A stretch of 9,424 nt of DNA from Gammaproteobacteria bacterium (GTDB lineage: Bacteria > Pseudomonadota > Gammaproteobacteria > Tenderiales > Tenderiaceae). A model generated the notes under the pieces. That model saw only the letters and a program-made list of their open reading frames with translations, searched no databases and was not told where the DNA came from. The stretch spans positions 1-9,424 of the forward strand of contig JAJRWO010000143.1 of assembly GCA_024276775.1 (NCBI GenBank). The letters run 5' to 3'. Below are positions 1-5,554 of the stretch, one piece after another. Every line of letters starts with the position of its first letter. Positions within the stretch are counted from its first letter, which is position 1. Both the position numbers and the translations under genes were made by a program.

Positions 1-12
1 CCCCAGCAATGC

Positions 13-594
13 TTAACCAGCGAAGTTATTGGCGACAAACGCCCAGTTGATGATGCCCCAGACACTTTCCAGGTATTTTGGGCGGGCGTTGCGATAATCG
101 ATGTAATAGGCATGCTCCCAAACGTCGATAGTTAACAGTGGGATTTGGCCATCAGTTAACGGGCAACCGGCGTTGCTGGTGTTGACGATGGCGATGGAAC
201 CGTCGCTGTTTTTTACCAGCCAGGTCCAACCTGAACCGAAGTTAGTGGCTGCCGAGGTGGTGAATTTTTGTTTGAACTCGTCGAACGAACCGAATGCGCT
301 GTTGATGGCGCCAGCCAAGGTACCGCCGGGTGCGCCGCCACCATTGGGGCTGAGGCAGTTCCAGTAAAAAGTGTGGTTCCAGACCTGGGCGGCATTATTA
401 AACAAGCCACCGTCGGCCTTTTTAATGATCTCTTCCAGGCTGGCATTTTCAAACGCGGTGCCGACAATCAATTTATTAAGATTGGTGACATAGGTTTGGT
501 GGTGTTTGCCGTAATGGTACTCAAGCGTTTCGGCTGAGATGGTAGGTGCCAAGGCATCTTGGGCATAAGGCAGTTTGGGCAGTTGGTGTATCAT
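13..594 (-). CDS. sodB: Superoxide dismutase [Fe]
   Basis: Cytoplasmic iron superoxide dismutase, converting superoxide to oxygen and hydrogen peroxide. The protein is close to E. coli SodB along its whole length. From the start chosen here it has 193 residues, the usual length. Metal ligands are visible as H27 (in YHYGKHH), H74 (in VWNHTFYW), D157 and H161 (in DVWEHAYY). Q70 in AAQVWNH is the outer-sphere glutamine typical of Fe-type rather than Mn-type enzymes. Two in-frame ATGs exist, at 600 and 594. The Shine-Dalgarno AAGGAG (607-602) lies 1 nt from the first but 7 nt from the second, so the second is preferred; the longer form would add Met-Pro. The gene is divergent from grxD. The stop TAA is at 15-13; the downstream side is outside the window. 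Confidence 0.96.
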   Translation of the reverse strand: MIHQLPKLPYAQDALAPTISAETLEYHYGKHHQTYVTNLNKLIVGTAFENASLEEIIKKADGGLFNNAAQVWNHTFYWNCLSPNGGGAPGGTLAGAINSAFGSFDEFKQKFTTSAATNFGSGWTWLVKNSDGSIAIVNTSNAGCPLTDGQIPLLTIDVWEHAYYIDYRNARPKYLESVWGIINWAFVANNFAG

Positions 595-619
595 GGGCAT
601 TCTCCTTAAATAACGTACT

Positions 620-648
620 AAGATAGTCTGAAATATAGATTCAGTCTA
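620..648 (-). promoter_or_regulatory. Putative sodB sigma70 promoter
   Basis: Read on the minus strand, TAGACT (648-643) and TATCTT (625-620) are separated by 17 nt and lie about 20 nt upstream of the sodB Shine-Dalgarno. Each hexamer matches the sigma70 consensus at 4 of 6 positions. This is a moderate match chosen for position and spacing, not proof of a start site. An imperfect palindrome fills the spacer (see separate entry). Confidence 0.4.
624..648. repeat. Imperfect palindrome in sodB promoter
   Basis: On the plus strand AGTCTGAA (625-632) and TTCAGTCT (640-647) are inverted repeats that pair at 7 of 8 positions across a 7-nt spacer; the flanking T624/A648 extends them by one. The element covers the spacer and -35 of the proposed sodB promoter, a normal place for a repressor operator. 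It does not look like a canonical Fur, FNR or LexA site as I know them, so no regulator is assigned. Confidence 0.35.
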
Positions 649-865
649 AATGCATTTATTGCCATTTGCAAGCGGCCTAAACAATCGCTTGTTTGAGGCT
701 ATTTGCGACTATTACGGTGGTCAGTCAGGGAACGTGGGTGTTAACAAGCGGGATGGTAAGGCGTTACCGGCCAAAATCAGTTTACGGCACAGATTGGGCA
801 GCGTCTTAGTGTGGAGATCCCAGGTGGGGGGGGGCTGGGGGCTATCTGAATCGGGTAAGTCACCC
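649..865. other. sodB-grxD intergenic region, no gene seen
   Basis: This is the central part of the divergent region between sodB and grxD. A 90-codon plus-strand reading frame (650-922) crosses it, but it has no Shine-Dalgarno, its composition is not protein-like, and it runs into the grxD promoter and leader, so it is not called. Visible features are an inverted repeat CAAGCG/CGCTTG (669-674 and 686-691, 11-nt loop) and a G-rich tract: nine Gs at 826-834, CT, then five Gs at 837-841. Confidence 0.6.
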
Positions 866-871
866 TATAAT
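866..871 (+). promoter_or_regulatory. Candidate -10 element of grxD
   Basis: A perfect TATAAT hexamer lies 77 nt upstream of the grxD ATG, predicting a transcript start near 878. No good -35 sits 16-18 nt upstream: the region reads TATCTG and similar. An activator or an upstream element may be needed, or the match may be chance. Confidence 0.4.
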
Positions 872-894
872 GGCCGGACATTTGAGAATTTTTC

Positions 895-919
895 ATTTCC
901 GAGTAAAATACTCAGCTTT
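895..919 (+). promoter_or_regulatory. IscR type-1-like site upstream of grxD
   Basis: The 17-nt core at 899-915, CCGAGTAAAATACTCAG, fits the E. coli IscR type-1 core YYGACTRWWWYAGTCRR (recalled from memory) at 15 of 17 positions. The two mismatches are symmetric (G903, C911), so the site stays palindromic. The flanks fit 5 of 8. IscR is the [2Fe-2S] sensor that controls Fe-S cluster assembly genes, and GrxD carries Fe-S clusters, so a site between the -10 and the start codon makes biological sense. Regulation by IscR is inferred only. Confidence 0.35.
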
Positions 920-930
920 TAGTGGCTGAG
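911..930 (+). repeat. Hairpin in grxD leader
   Basis: CTCAGC (911-916) and GCTGAG (925-930) form a perfect 6-bp stem with an 8-nt loop, ending 7 nt before the grxD Shine-Dalgarno. It shares bases 911-913 with the smaller perfect inverted repeat GAGTA-AAA-TACTC (901-913), so the two RNA hairpins exclude each other. Confidence 0.4.
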
Positions 931-948
931 AAGATTTGAGGAGTGGTT

Positions 949-1263
949 ATGGATATTATGGAAACAATTAAACAACAGGTAGAAAGCGCCCCTGTAGTGT
1001 TGTACATGAAGGGTACACCGCAGTTCCCGATGTGTGGTTTTTCTGCCCGTGTGGTTGAAGCGCTAAAACAGGTAGGCGCTAAATATGATTCCTACAATGT
1101 TCTTGAACAGCCTGATATTCGGGCTAATCTGCCTAAATATGCCGATTGGCCTACTTTTCCCCAGCTCTACATTAGTGCTGAGCTGGCTGGCGGCTGTGAT
1201 ATTGTGATGGCGATGTATGAAAATGGTGAGCTTGAAAGCATGGTCAAGGCCGCAATGAACTAG
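949..1263 (+). CDS. grxD: Monothiol glutaredoxin, CGFS type (Grx4)
   Basis: Cytoplasmic monothiol glutaredoxin of the GrxD/Grx4 group, which binds a glutathione-ligated [2Fe-2S] cluster as a dimer or with BolA-type proteins and passes it to client proteins. Visible marks are the CGFS active site at residues 29-32, the preceding YMKGTP motif, the WPTFPQLYI segment with the cis-proline, and GGCDIV near the C-terminus for glutathione binding. The 104 residues are about ten fewer than E. coli GrxD, which has a longer tail. A longer frame begins at GTG 943, but the Shine-Dalgarno GAGGAG (938-943) overlaps that codon and sits 5 nt before ATG 949, which is therefore the start. The gene diverges from sodB and is followed by a terminator. 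Confidence 0.95.
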   Translation: MDIMETIKQQVESAPVVLYMKGTPQFPMCGFSARVVEALKQVGAKYDSYNVLEQPDIRANLPKYADWPTFPQLYISAELAGGCDIVMAMYENGELESMVKAAMN

Positions 1264-1287
1264 TTTTTAGAGCAACAATAAAAGTTG

Positions 1288-1321
1288 AAAGGCTGTCCTC
1301 TCCTGGAGGCTGGCCTTTTTT
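1288..1321 (+). terminator. Rho-independent terminator of grxD
   Basis: The stem pairs AAAGGC (1288-1293) with GCCTTT (1313-1318), then after a 3x3 internal loop CCTC (1297-1300) with GAGG (1306-1309) around a 5-nt loop. A run of six T (1316-1321) follows. It starts 25 nt after the grxD stop. Read in reverse the hairpin is preceded by As and followed by a weak T-rich stretch, so it may also stop rnt transcripts. Confidence 0.8.
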
Positions 1322-1367
1322 GTTTAAAAAAGGAGCTTTTAGATGTTCCGTTAAGCAATAAAAAGTA

Positions 1368-1515
1368 ATGTCTGTTTCTCCTGTTGGTTATGGTCTTGGC
1401 CTGGCGATTGTTCGCGATATTGTTGAGCACTATCAGGGCTTTTCTGAACCGGATACTTTGATGCAGTTTCAGTATTGATGTGCGCCTGGCAGAACCTCAA
1501 CTAAACGGGTTGTAA
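1368..1515 (+). pseudogene. Remnant of sensor histidine kinase C-terminus
   Basis: The frame at 1368-1475 translates to a peptide with GYGLGLAIVRDIVEHYQG (codons 1386-1439). This is the G2 box and following helix of a histidine-kinase ATPase domain, similar to PhoQ-type kinases. The normal continuation should be a strand with GG(F/L) and a final VxVRLP-like strand. Instead the frame stops at 1476-1478, while the next frame gives FSIDVRLAEPQLNGL ending at TAA 1513-1515, which looks like the missing terminal strand. One net base change thus separates the two parts, and a short in-frame loss after HYQG is likely. All upstream kinase domains are absent: a stop (1359-1361) precedes the fragment. 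The end overlaps the 3' end of rnt on the other strand. It is surely not functional as a kinase; kinase subfamily is a guess. Confidence 0.65.
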
Positions 1516-2115
1516 GTCGTGCCAGGTATTGACGATTTTGCAGAATAGGTCAGCGGTCTTTTCCGCATCATAAATAGCGGAGTGGGCCTGTTCATTATCC
1601 CAGTCCATATCTGCTGATTGAGCGGCTCGCGCCAGCACAGTCTGGCCATAAGCAAGCGCTGACAGAGTGACCGTATCAAAGGTGCTGAAATCATGGAAGG
1701 GATTTTTAACCTTGGTGCGCTTTACCGCTGCCTTGATGAAGCTCAGGTCGAAGAGTGGGTTATGGGCCACCATGATTGCGCGGCTACAGTTGTTCGCTTT
1801 GACTTCTTGACGAATAGGGTCAAAAATCATTTCCAATGCTGGTTTTTCTTCCCGTGCTTCACGGAAAGGGTGGTGAGGGTCTATGCCGGTAAAGGCAAGT
1901 GAGGCAGGTTCCAGGTTAGCACCTGGAAAAGGCATCACATGACAAGCATGAGTTTTGCCTCGATAAAGCCTGCCTTCTTCATCCATGTGCACGATGACGG
2001 CGGCAATTTCTAGCACAGCATCAGTGTCGGAATTAAATCCAGCTGTTTCTATATCGATCACGATAGGCAGGAAGCCGCGGAAACGATCGGCAATTTTAGG
2101 GGGAGATAGGCGCAT
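1501..2115 (-). CDS. rnt: Ribonuclease T
   Basis: 3'-to-5' exoribonuclease of the DEDDh family, which trims 3' ends of tRNA (end turnover) and finishes maturation of stable RNAs, acting as a dimer in the cytoplasm. The 204-residue protein aligns with E. coli RNase T (about 215) without gaps of note. The catalytic acids and histidine are visible: D21 and E23 in VIDIETAGF, D123 in AHNPLFD, H178 in QAHSAIYD, and D183. The N-terminus keeps the DRFRGF motif of the family. Start ATG 2115-2113 has only a weak Shine-Dalgarno (GAG, 7 nt away). It lies 15 nt after the pyrC stop, so the two are probably one transcript with rnt second. The 3' end overlaps the kinase remnant on the opposite strand. Confidence 0.95.
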   Translation of the reverse strand: MRLSPPKIADRFRGFLPIVIDIETAGFNSDTDAVLEIAAVIVHMDEEGRLYRGKTHACHVMPFPGANLEPASLAFTGIDPHHPFREAREEKPALEMIFDPIRQEVKANNCSRAIMVAHNPLFDLSFIKAAVKRTKVKNPFHDFSTFDTVTLSALAYGQTVLARAAQSADMDWDNEQAHSAIYDAEKTADLFCKIVNTWHDLQPV

Positions 2116-2130
2116 CTTTAAACTCAGTTT

Positions 2131-3189
2131 TTAATTATCTGTGTGTGTTTCATGGCGGTGCACCAATTGCCAGGCCAACTCGCCACCAGCACGCAAGGGC
2201 ACAACCACATCATCGGCGAAGGCAAATTCTTTTGGCACGGCCCATTCCTGACGTACCAGCGACAGTATTTGTTGATTGACAGGCAGGCGGTAGAACTGAG
2301 CACCAAAGCGGCTGGCAAAACCATCCAGCTTGCCTAATGCACCGACCGACTCGAAGGCCTCAGCATAAAATTCGATAGCGGCGAAAGCGGTGTAGACACC
2401 GGCACAGCCACAGCTGTTTTCTTTGGCAGCTTTGGTGTGGGGAGCACTGTCAGTGCCAAGAAAAAATTTGGGATTGCCGCTACTGGCAACTTTTAGCAGG
2501 GCCTGGCGGTGTTCTTCGCGCTTCAACACTGGCAGGCAATAATGGTGTGGTTTGATGCCTCCCACCAGCATGTCGTTGCGATTCAAGAGTAAATGGTGCG
2601 GAGTAATAGTCGCGGCAATATTTTCTGATGCGAACAGGACAAAATCAGCGGCGTCCTTGGTCGTGATGTGCTCAAAAACAATTCGCAAGTTGGGAAAACG
2701 TTCGCTCAATGGTTGCAGCTTTTGCTCAATAAAAACCTTTTCCCGGTCAAAAATGTCGATATGAGTATCGGTCACCTCACCGTGTACCAGTAAGGGCAGA
2801 TCAATTTCTTCCATGACAGTCAGGCAATCATAAACCTTTTTCAGGTCGGTGACGCCTGAGTCAGAGTGGGTGGTGGCACCCGCTGGGTAAAGTTTAACGG
2901 CATGGACATAACCGCTGGCTTTTGCCTTGCGGATCTCGTCAGGTAAGGTGCCGTCTGTTAGATATAAGGTCATGAGTGGCTCAAAGTTGCTGCCGGCAGG
3001 TTTAGCGTTGAGAATACGCTGGCGATAGGCCAGAGCGGCATCAGTGGTTGTGATAGGGGGAGCCAGATTTGGCATCACAATGGCGCGACTAAACTGCGCC
3101 GCAGCATGAGGTACGGTTGTTGCCAAAACGGCACCATCGCGCAGATGAATATGCCAATCGTCTGGGCGGGTAATGGTCAGGTGGTCCAA
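2131..3189 (-). CDS. pyrC: Dihydroorotase
   Basis: Zinc amidohydrolase that interconverts carbamoyl-aspartate and dihydroorotate, the third step of pyrimidine synthesis, in the cytoplasm. The 352-residue protein matches E. coli PyrC (348), the short class II dihydroorotase type. Metal ligands seen: H13 and H15 (DWHIHLRD), K99, expected to be carboxylated (HAVKLYPAGATT), H136 (LLVHGEVT), H174 (FEHITTKDAA) and D247 (LGTDSAPH). The start is TTG at 3189-3187: an in-frame stop lies 24 nt upstream and no ATG or GTG lies between. A good Shine-Dalgarno GGGAG (3200-3196) sits 6 nt before it, and the conserved RPDDWH begins at residue 8. It is first in the pyrC-rnt operon. The leader suggests control by pyrimidine supply (see findings). 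Confidence 0.96.
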   Translation of the reverse strand: MDHLTITRPDDWHIHLRDGAVLATTVPHAAAQFSRAIVMPNLAPPITTTDAALAYRQRILNAKPAGSNFEPLMTLYLTDGTLPDEIRKAKASGYVHAVKLYPAGATTHSDSGVTDLKKVYDCLTVMEEIDLPLLVHGEVTDTHIDIFDREKVFIEQKLQPLSERFPNLRIVFEHITTKDAADFVLFASENIAATITPHHLLLNRNDMLVGGIKPHHYCLPVLKREEHRQALLKVASSGNPKFFLGTDSAPHTKAAKENSCGCAGVYTAFAAIEFYAEAFESVGALGKLDGFASRFGAQFYRLPVNQQILSLVRQEWAVPKEFAFADDVVVPLRAGGELAWQLVHRHETHTDN

Positions 3190-3220
3190 TGATTTCTCCC
3201 TGCTGGGTGGTCAGGTGCAC

Positions 3221-3248
3221 ATTATGCCATTTTTGTCCCTGTTCTCGA
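3221..3248 (-). promoter_or_regulatory. Putative pyrC promoter
   Basis: On the minus strand TCGAGA (3248-3243, 4 of 6) and CATAAT (3226-3221, 5 of 6) are 16 nt apart. The predicted start region is 3215-3212, about 25 nt before the TTG codon, which would leave a very short leader. The -35 overlaps that of the divergent promoter for the DUF1566 genes. Confidence 0.5.
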
Positions 3249-3273
3249 CGCTCAGTTTTTATATTGTTATAAT
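3245..3273 (+). promoter_or_regulatory. Sigma70 promoter for DUF1566 gene pair
   Basis: TCGACG (3245-3250, 4 of 6) and a perfect TATAAT (3268-3273) are 17 nt apart. A TG dinucleotide at 3265-3266 makes an extended -10 (TGTTATAAT). The predicted start near 3280 gives a leader of about 88 nt before the ATG at 3368. This is the best promoter match in the window. Confidence 0.65.
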
Positions 3274-3367
3274 GACCGCTTGTATGATAGGGATATAGAT
3301 GGCTGTTTGAGTGTGATATTCCTAAGTCTATCAGTGAATTTTTTCGGTTTGAGTTGAGGGGTAGGTC

Positions 3368-3886
3368 ATGTTGTTACGGTGTTTGTTTTCTTTTTTTTTA
3401 ATCGGTGGACTAGTGCTACCGGTTTATGCCCAGAAATGTGATTCTTCAAAATCCGCAACGGCGCCTTTTAGTCAATTTGGCATTGCCGCCCGTGCCACGA
3501 TTACCGACAACAAAAATGATAATACCTGGCTTAGATGTCCGGTTGGTATGACTTGGGACGGTCACTCGTGCGAAGGTATCAGTTTTACATATACTTGGAC
3601 TGGGGCTGTGGTTGCGATAGACGAATTGAATGCTAATAACCATGCCGGTCGTAGTGATTGGCGCTTGCCAACAGTTGAAGAACTCAATACCGTGGTTGAA
3701 CGGCGTTGTTTCAAACCCGCGATTGATTTAAAGGCCTTTCCTTACTCACCTGAATCCGGGTTTTGGACCGACACGACTGTAGAGGGTGCTCAGCCCAGAG
3801 CTTGGGTGGTTCACTTTCTTAATGGTAATCAATATATTGCTAACAAAAGTCAGACTTGGCGGTTGCGTTTGGTTGCGGGTGAATAG
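3368..3886 (+). CDS. Exported DUF1566 (Lcl-C-like) protein, copy 1
   Basis: Predicted secreted or periplasmic protein of 172 residues with unknown function. Residues 1-21 form a signal peptide (short basic start, hydrophobic core, VYA before Q22), typical of signal peptidase I. The mature part shows the DUF1566 pattern: TWxGAV...ELNANNHAGRSDWRLPTVEEL at about 75-105, SGFW near 130, and a closing WRLRLVAG. Domains of this family occur in secreted proteins, including the C-terminus of the Legionella collagen-like adhesin Lcl. Four mature cysteines (KCD, LRC, SCEG, RCFKPA) are shared with copy 2 and could form two disulfides. Start ATG has GAGGGG (3356-3361) 6 nt upstream. Copy 2 follows 131 nt after, with no terminator seen between, so both may share a transcript. 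Confidence 0.8.
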   Translation: MLLRCLFSFFLIGGLVLPVYAQKCDSSKSATAPFSQFGIAARATITDNKNDNTWLRCPVGMTWDGHSCEGISFTYTWTGAVVAIDELNANNHAGRSDWRLPTVEELNTVVERRCFKPAIDLKAFPYSPESGFWTDTTVEGAQPRAWVVHFLNGNQYIANKSQTWRLRLVAGE

Positions 3887-4017
3887 CAGTCCTATGCATC
3901 GTCGGGATATAGTTTGATGTTGCTCTTGATTGGGTTAAAGTATACGCCGGTTAAATTGTTGTGTTGTTCCCTAGTGCCATGCTTGGCAGCGATTGAAAAA
4001 ATAGAAAGGTGGAGATT

Positions 4018-4533
4018 ATGTTAAAGGGTATGTTTGTTTCTTTGCTGCTTGGAACATTAGCGTTACCAGCAGTCGCGCAAAAATGTGATACTTCCAAATC
4101 TGCTACAGCGCCATTAAGTCAGTTTAAAACTAACGATAACGGCACTGTTACCGACACCAAAAGCAAACGTGTCTGGTTGCGTTGTGGGCTAGGAATGAGT
4201 TGGAATGGTTCAAGCTGTGAGGGTAAAACCTTATCTTATAATTGGGGGGCAGCGGTGGAAGCGGTGAATGAACTGAATGCCAATAAGGTGGCAGGTCGTA
4301 ATGACTGGCGTTTGCCCAAACTGTCTGAATTACAGAGTATTGTTGAAAATCAGTGTTTTAAACCCGCCATTAATCTGGATGTCTTTCCCTTTACGCCTGA
4401 GTCTGGTTTTTGGAGCAGTACGGAGTCTAGCAGTGCTGTTCCGCGGGCCATGATGGTCTTGTTTATTCATGGTAAAGAGTATATCGCCAATAAAAACCAA
4501 AACTGGCGAGTCAGGCCGGTGGCAGGCAAATAG
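4018..4533 (+). CDS. Exported DUF1566 (Lcl-C-like) protein, copy 2
   Basis: A 171-residue tandem paralogue of the gene just upstream; by hand count 88 of 152 mature positions are identical with no gap. It has a signal peptide (residues 1-19, AVA before QKCD), the same four cysteines, AGRNDWRLPKLSEL in the core, PESGFW and a final WRVRPVAG. Function is unknown; the export signal and disulfide-like cysteines suggest work outside the cytoplasm. A longer frame begins at GTG 4009, but that codon lies inside the ribosome binding sequence AAAGGTGGAG (4005-4014). ATG 4018 also gives the same signal peptide layout as copy 1, so it is preferred. The gene ends 26 nt before a strong hairpin terminator. 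Confidence 0.8.
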   Translation: MLKGMFVSLLLGTLALPAVAQKCDTSKSATAPLSQFKTNDNGTVTDTKSKRVWLRCGLGMSWNGSSCEGKTLSYNWGAAVEAVNELNANKVAGRNDWRLPKLSELQSIVENQCFKPAINLDVFPFTPESGFWSSTESSSAVPRAMMVLFIHGKEYIANKNQNWRVRPVAGK

Positions 4534-4559
4534 TCTGCTAAACCAAGAATGAACAGAGT

Positions 4560-4586
4560 GCCGGGTTTTACCCGGCGTTTGTATTT
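4560..4586 (+). terminator. Rho-independent terminator after DUF1566 pair
   Basis: GCCGGGT (4560-4566) pairs perfectly with ACCCGGC (4570-4576) around a TTT loop, followed by GTTTGTATTT. It closes the DUF1566 transcript and separates it from truA. Confidence 0.85.
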
Positions 4587-4671
4587 AAGGAATGGAAATT
4601 ATATAACATTGACAACTTGCATCTCTGTTTCAGTTTCTTTTTGAACGTTCTTCAATCGGAAAATACTTACG

Positions 4672-4693
4672 TTAGCCCTGCTAGCGCTGCTAA
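4672..4693. repeat. Symmetric element upstream of truA
   Basis: The 22-bp stretch has the form TTAGC-N3-GCTAGC-N3-GCTAA, symmetric at 16 of 22 positions, ending 25 nt before the truA Shine-Dalgarno. It may be an operator or a leader hairpin; it may also be chance. No convincing sigma70 promoter was found in 4587-4729. Confidence 0.25.
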
Positions 4694-4729
4694 AGTGCAC
4701 CCTATTGATTAAATATTTGGAGTAGGGCG

Positions 4730-5509
4730 GTGCGGATAGCCTTGGGCGTGGAATATGATGGCGGTGCCTTTTGCGGCTGGCAGTTTCAGGATCATTCACC
4801 TTCGGTGCAGGAAGCGGTGGAAAAGGCCCTTTCATCAGTGGCTAACGAGCCTGTGCGGGTTATCTGTGCCGGTCGTACCGATACTGGCGTACATGCTTCC
4901 GAGCAGGTCATTCATTTTAATACCAAGGTTGAACGCTCCACGCGCTCCTGGGTGTATGGTGCCAATGCCAATCTTCCTGATGAGGTGGTGATCCTCTGGG
5001 CAGCGCCAATCAGTAATGAATTTCATGCCCGCTTTAGTGCTGTTCGGCGTCGTTATCGTTATGTTATTTATAATCGCAATGTCAGGCCTACCTTTTTGGC
5101 TGGCCGTACTACCTGGGATTATCGCACTTTAGATGTCACGCGGATGGCTGATGCGGCGCAATGTTTGATGGGCGAACATGACTTTTCTTCTTATCGTGCT
5201 GTGGGGTGTCAGGCCAAGAGCTCGGTTCGCACGGTCCACCGGCTTGAGGTGACACGTAAAAATGAGCTGATTTTTATTGATATCGAAGCTAATGCCTTTT
5301 TACACCATATGGTACGCAATATTGCCGGGGTATTGATGGCAATAGGCGCAGGAGAAAGGCCGCTGGAATGGGCTAAACAAGTGTTGGCGTTTCGTGATCG
5401 TACCTTGGGAGGGGTGACTGCACCACCATCAGGTTTATATCTGACTCAAGTGGAGTATCCAGCAGAATTTGAGCTGCCTCAAGTGCGGCAAGCCTCGATT
5501 ATTTGGTGA
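4730..5509 (+). CDS. truA: tRNA pseudouridine(38-40) synthase
   Basis: Cytoplasmic enzyme that converts uridines 38, 39 and 40 in the anticodon arm of tRNAs to pseudouridine. The 259-residue protein covers the family's two-domain fold. It begins with the VEYDGxxFxGWQ motif (residues 7-18) and has the catalytic aspartate D51 in CAGRTDTGVHA. The FHARFSAVRRRYRYVIYNR segment and HHMVRNIAGVLMAIG near 195-210 are family hallmarks. Start is GTG 4730 with GGAG (4719-4722) 7 nt upstream; no better upstream start is seen. The C-terminus is slightly shorter than E. coli TruA (270). In many relatives truA lies between fimV and trpF-accD; here none of these neighbours is present and truA stands alone between terminators. 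Confidence 0.95.
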   Translation: MRIALGVEYDGGAFCGWQFQDHSPSVQEAVEKALSSVANEPVRVICAGRTDTGVHASEQVIHFNTKVERSTRSWVYGANANLPDEVVILWAAPISNEFHARFSAVRRRYRYVIYNRNVRPTFLAGRTTWDYRTLDVTRMADAAQCLMGEHDFSSYRAVGCQAKSSVRTVHRLEVTRKNELIFIDIEANAFLHHMVRNIAGVLMAIGAGERPLEWAKQVLAFRDRTLGGVTAPPSGLYLTQVEYPAEFELPQVRQASIIW

Positions 5510-5554
5510 TTTTTGAAAAGACCCTGCAAGGTGTATAAATAATGCTTGCAAATC

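Noticed and set aside
650..922. 90-codon plus-strand frame between sodB and grxD
   Set aside because: No ribosome site, runs across the G-rich tract, the -10 hexamer and the leader of grxD, and reads as low-complexity rather than protein-like.
1501..1694. Overlapping minus-strand frame inside rnt
   Set aside because: It is a shadow of rnt, whose catalytic residues fix the real frame.
3299..3310. Four-codon upstream frame (Met-Ala-Val-stop) in the DUF1566 leader
   Set aside because: An AGGGA precedes it at good spacing, but a frame this short is easily chance and nothing else supports it.
4609..4614. Perfect TTGACA -35 hexamer upstream of truA
   Set aside because: No -10-like hexamer lies 15-19 nt downstream, so it is not called a promoter.
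4643..4650. GAACGTTC palindrome as a LexA site
   Set aside because: The arms lack the spacer of Gram-positive LexA boxes, and gammaproteobacterial LexA uses CTGT-N8-ACAG, which is absent.
4599..4835. 78-codon minus-strand frame over the truA start
   Set aside because: It overlaps the truA coding region on the other strand, has no Shine-Dalgarno seen and no recognisable motif.
5525..5550. TGCAAG/CTTGCA inverted repeat after truA as a terminator
   Set aside because: The 6-bp stem has a 14-nt loop and no T-run; it is more likely chance or part of the following promoter region.
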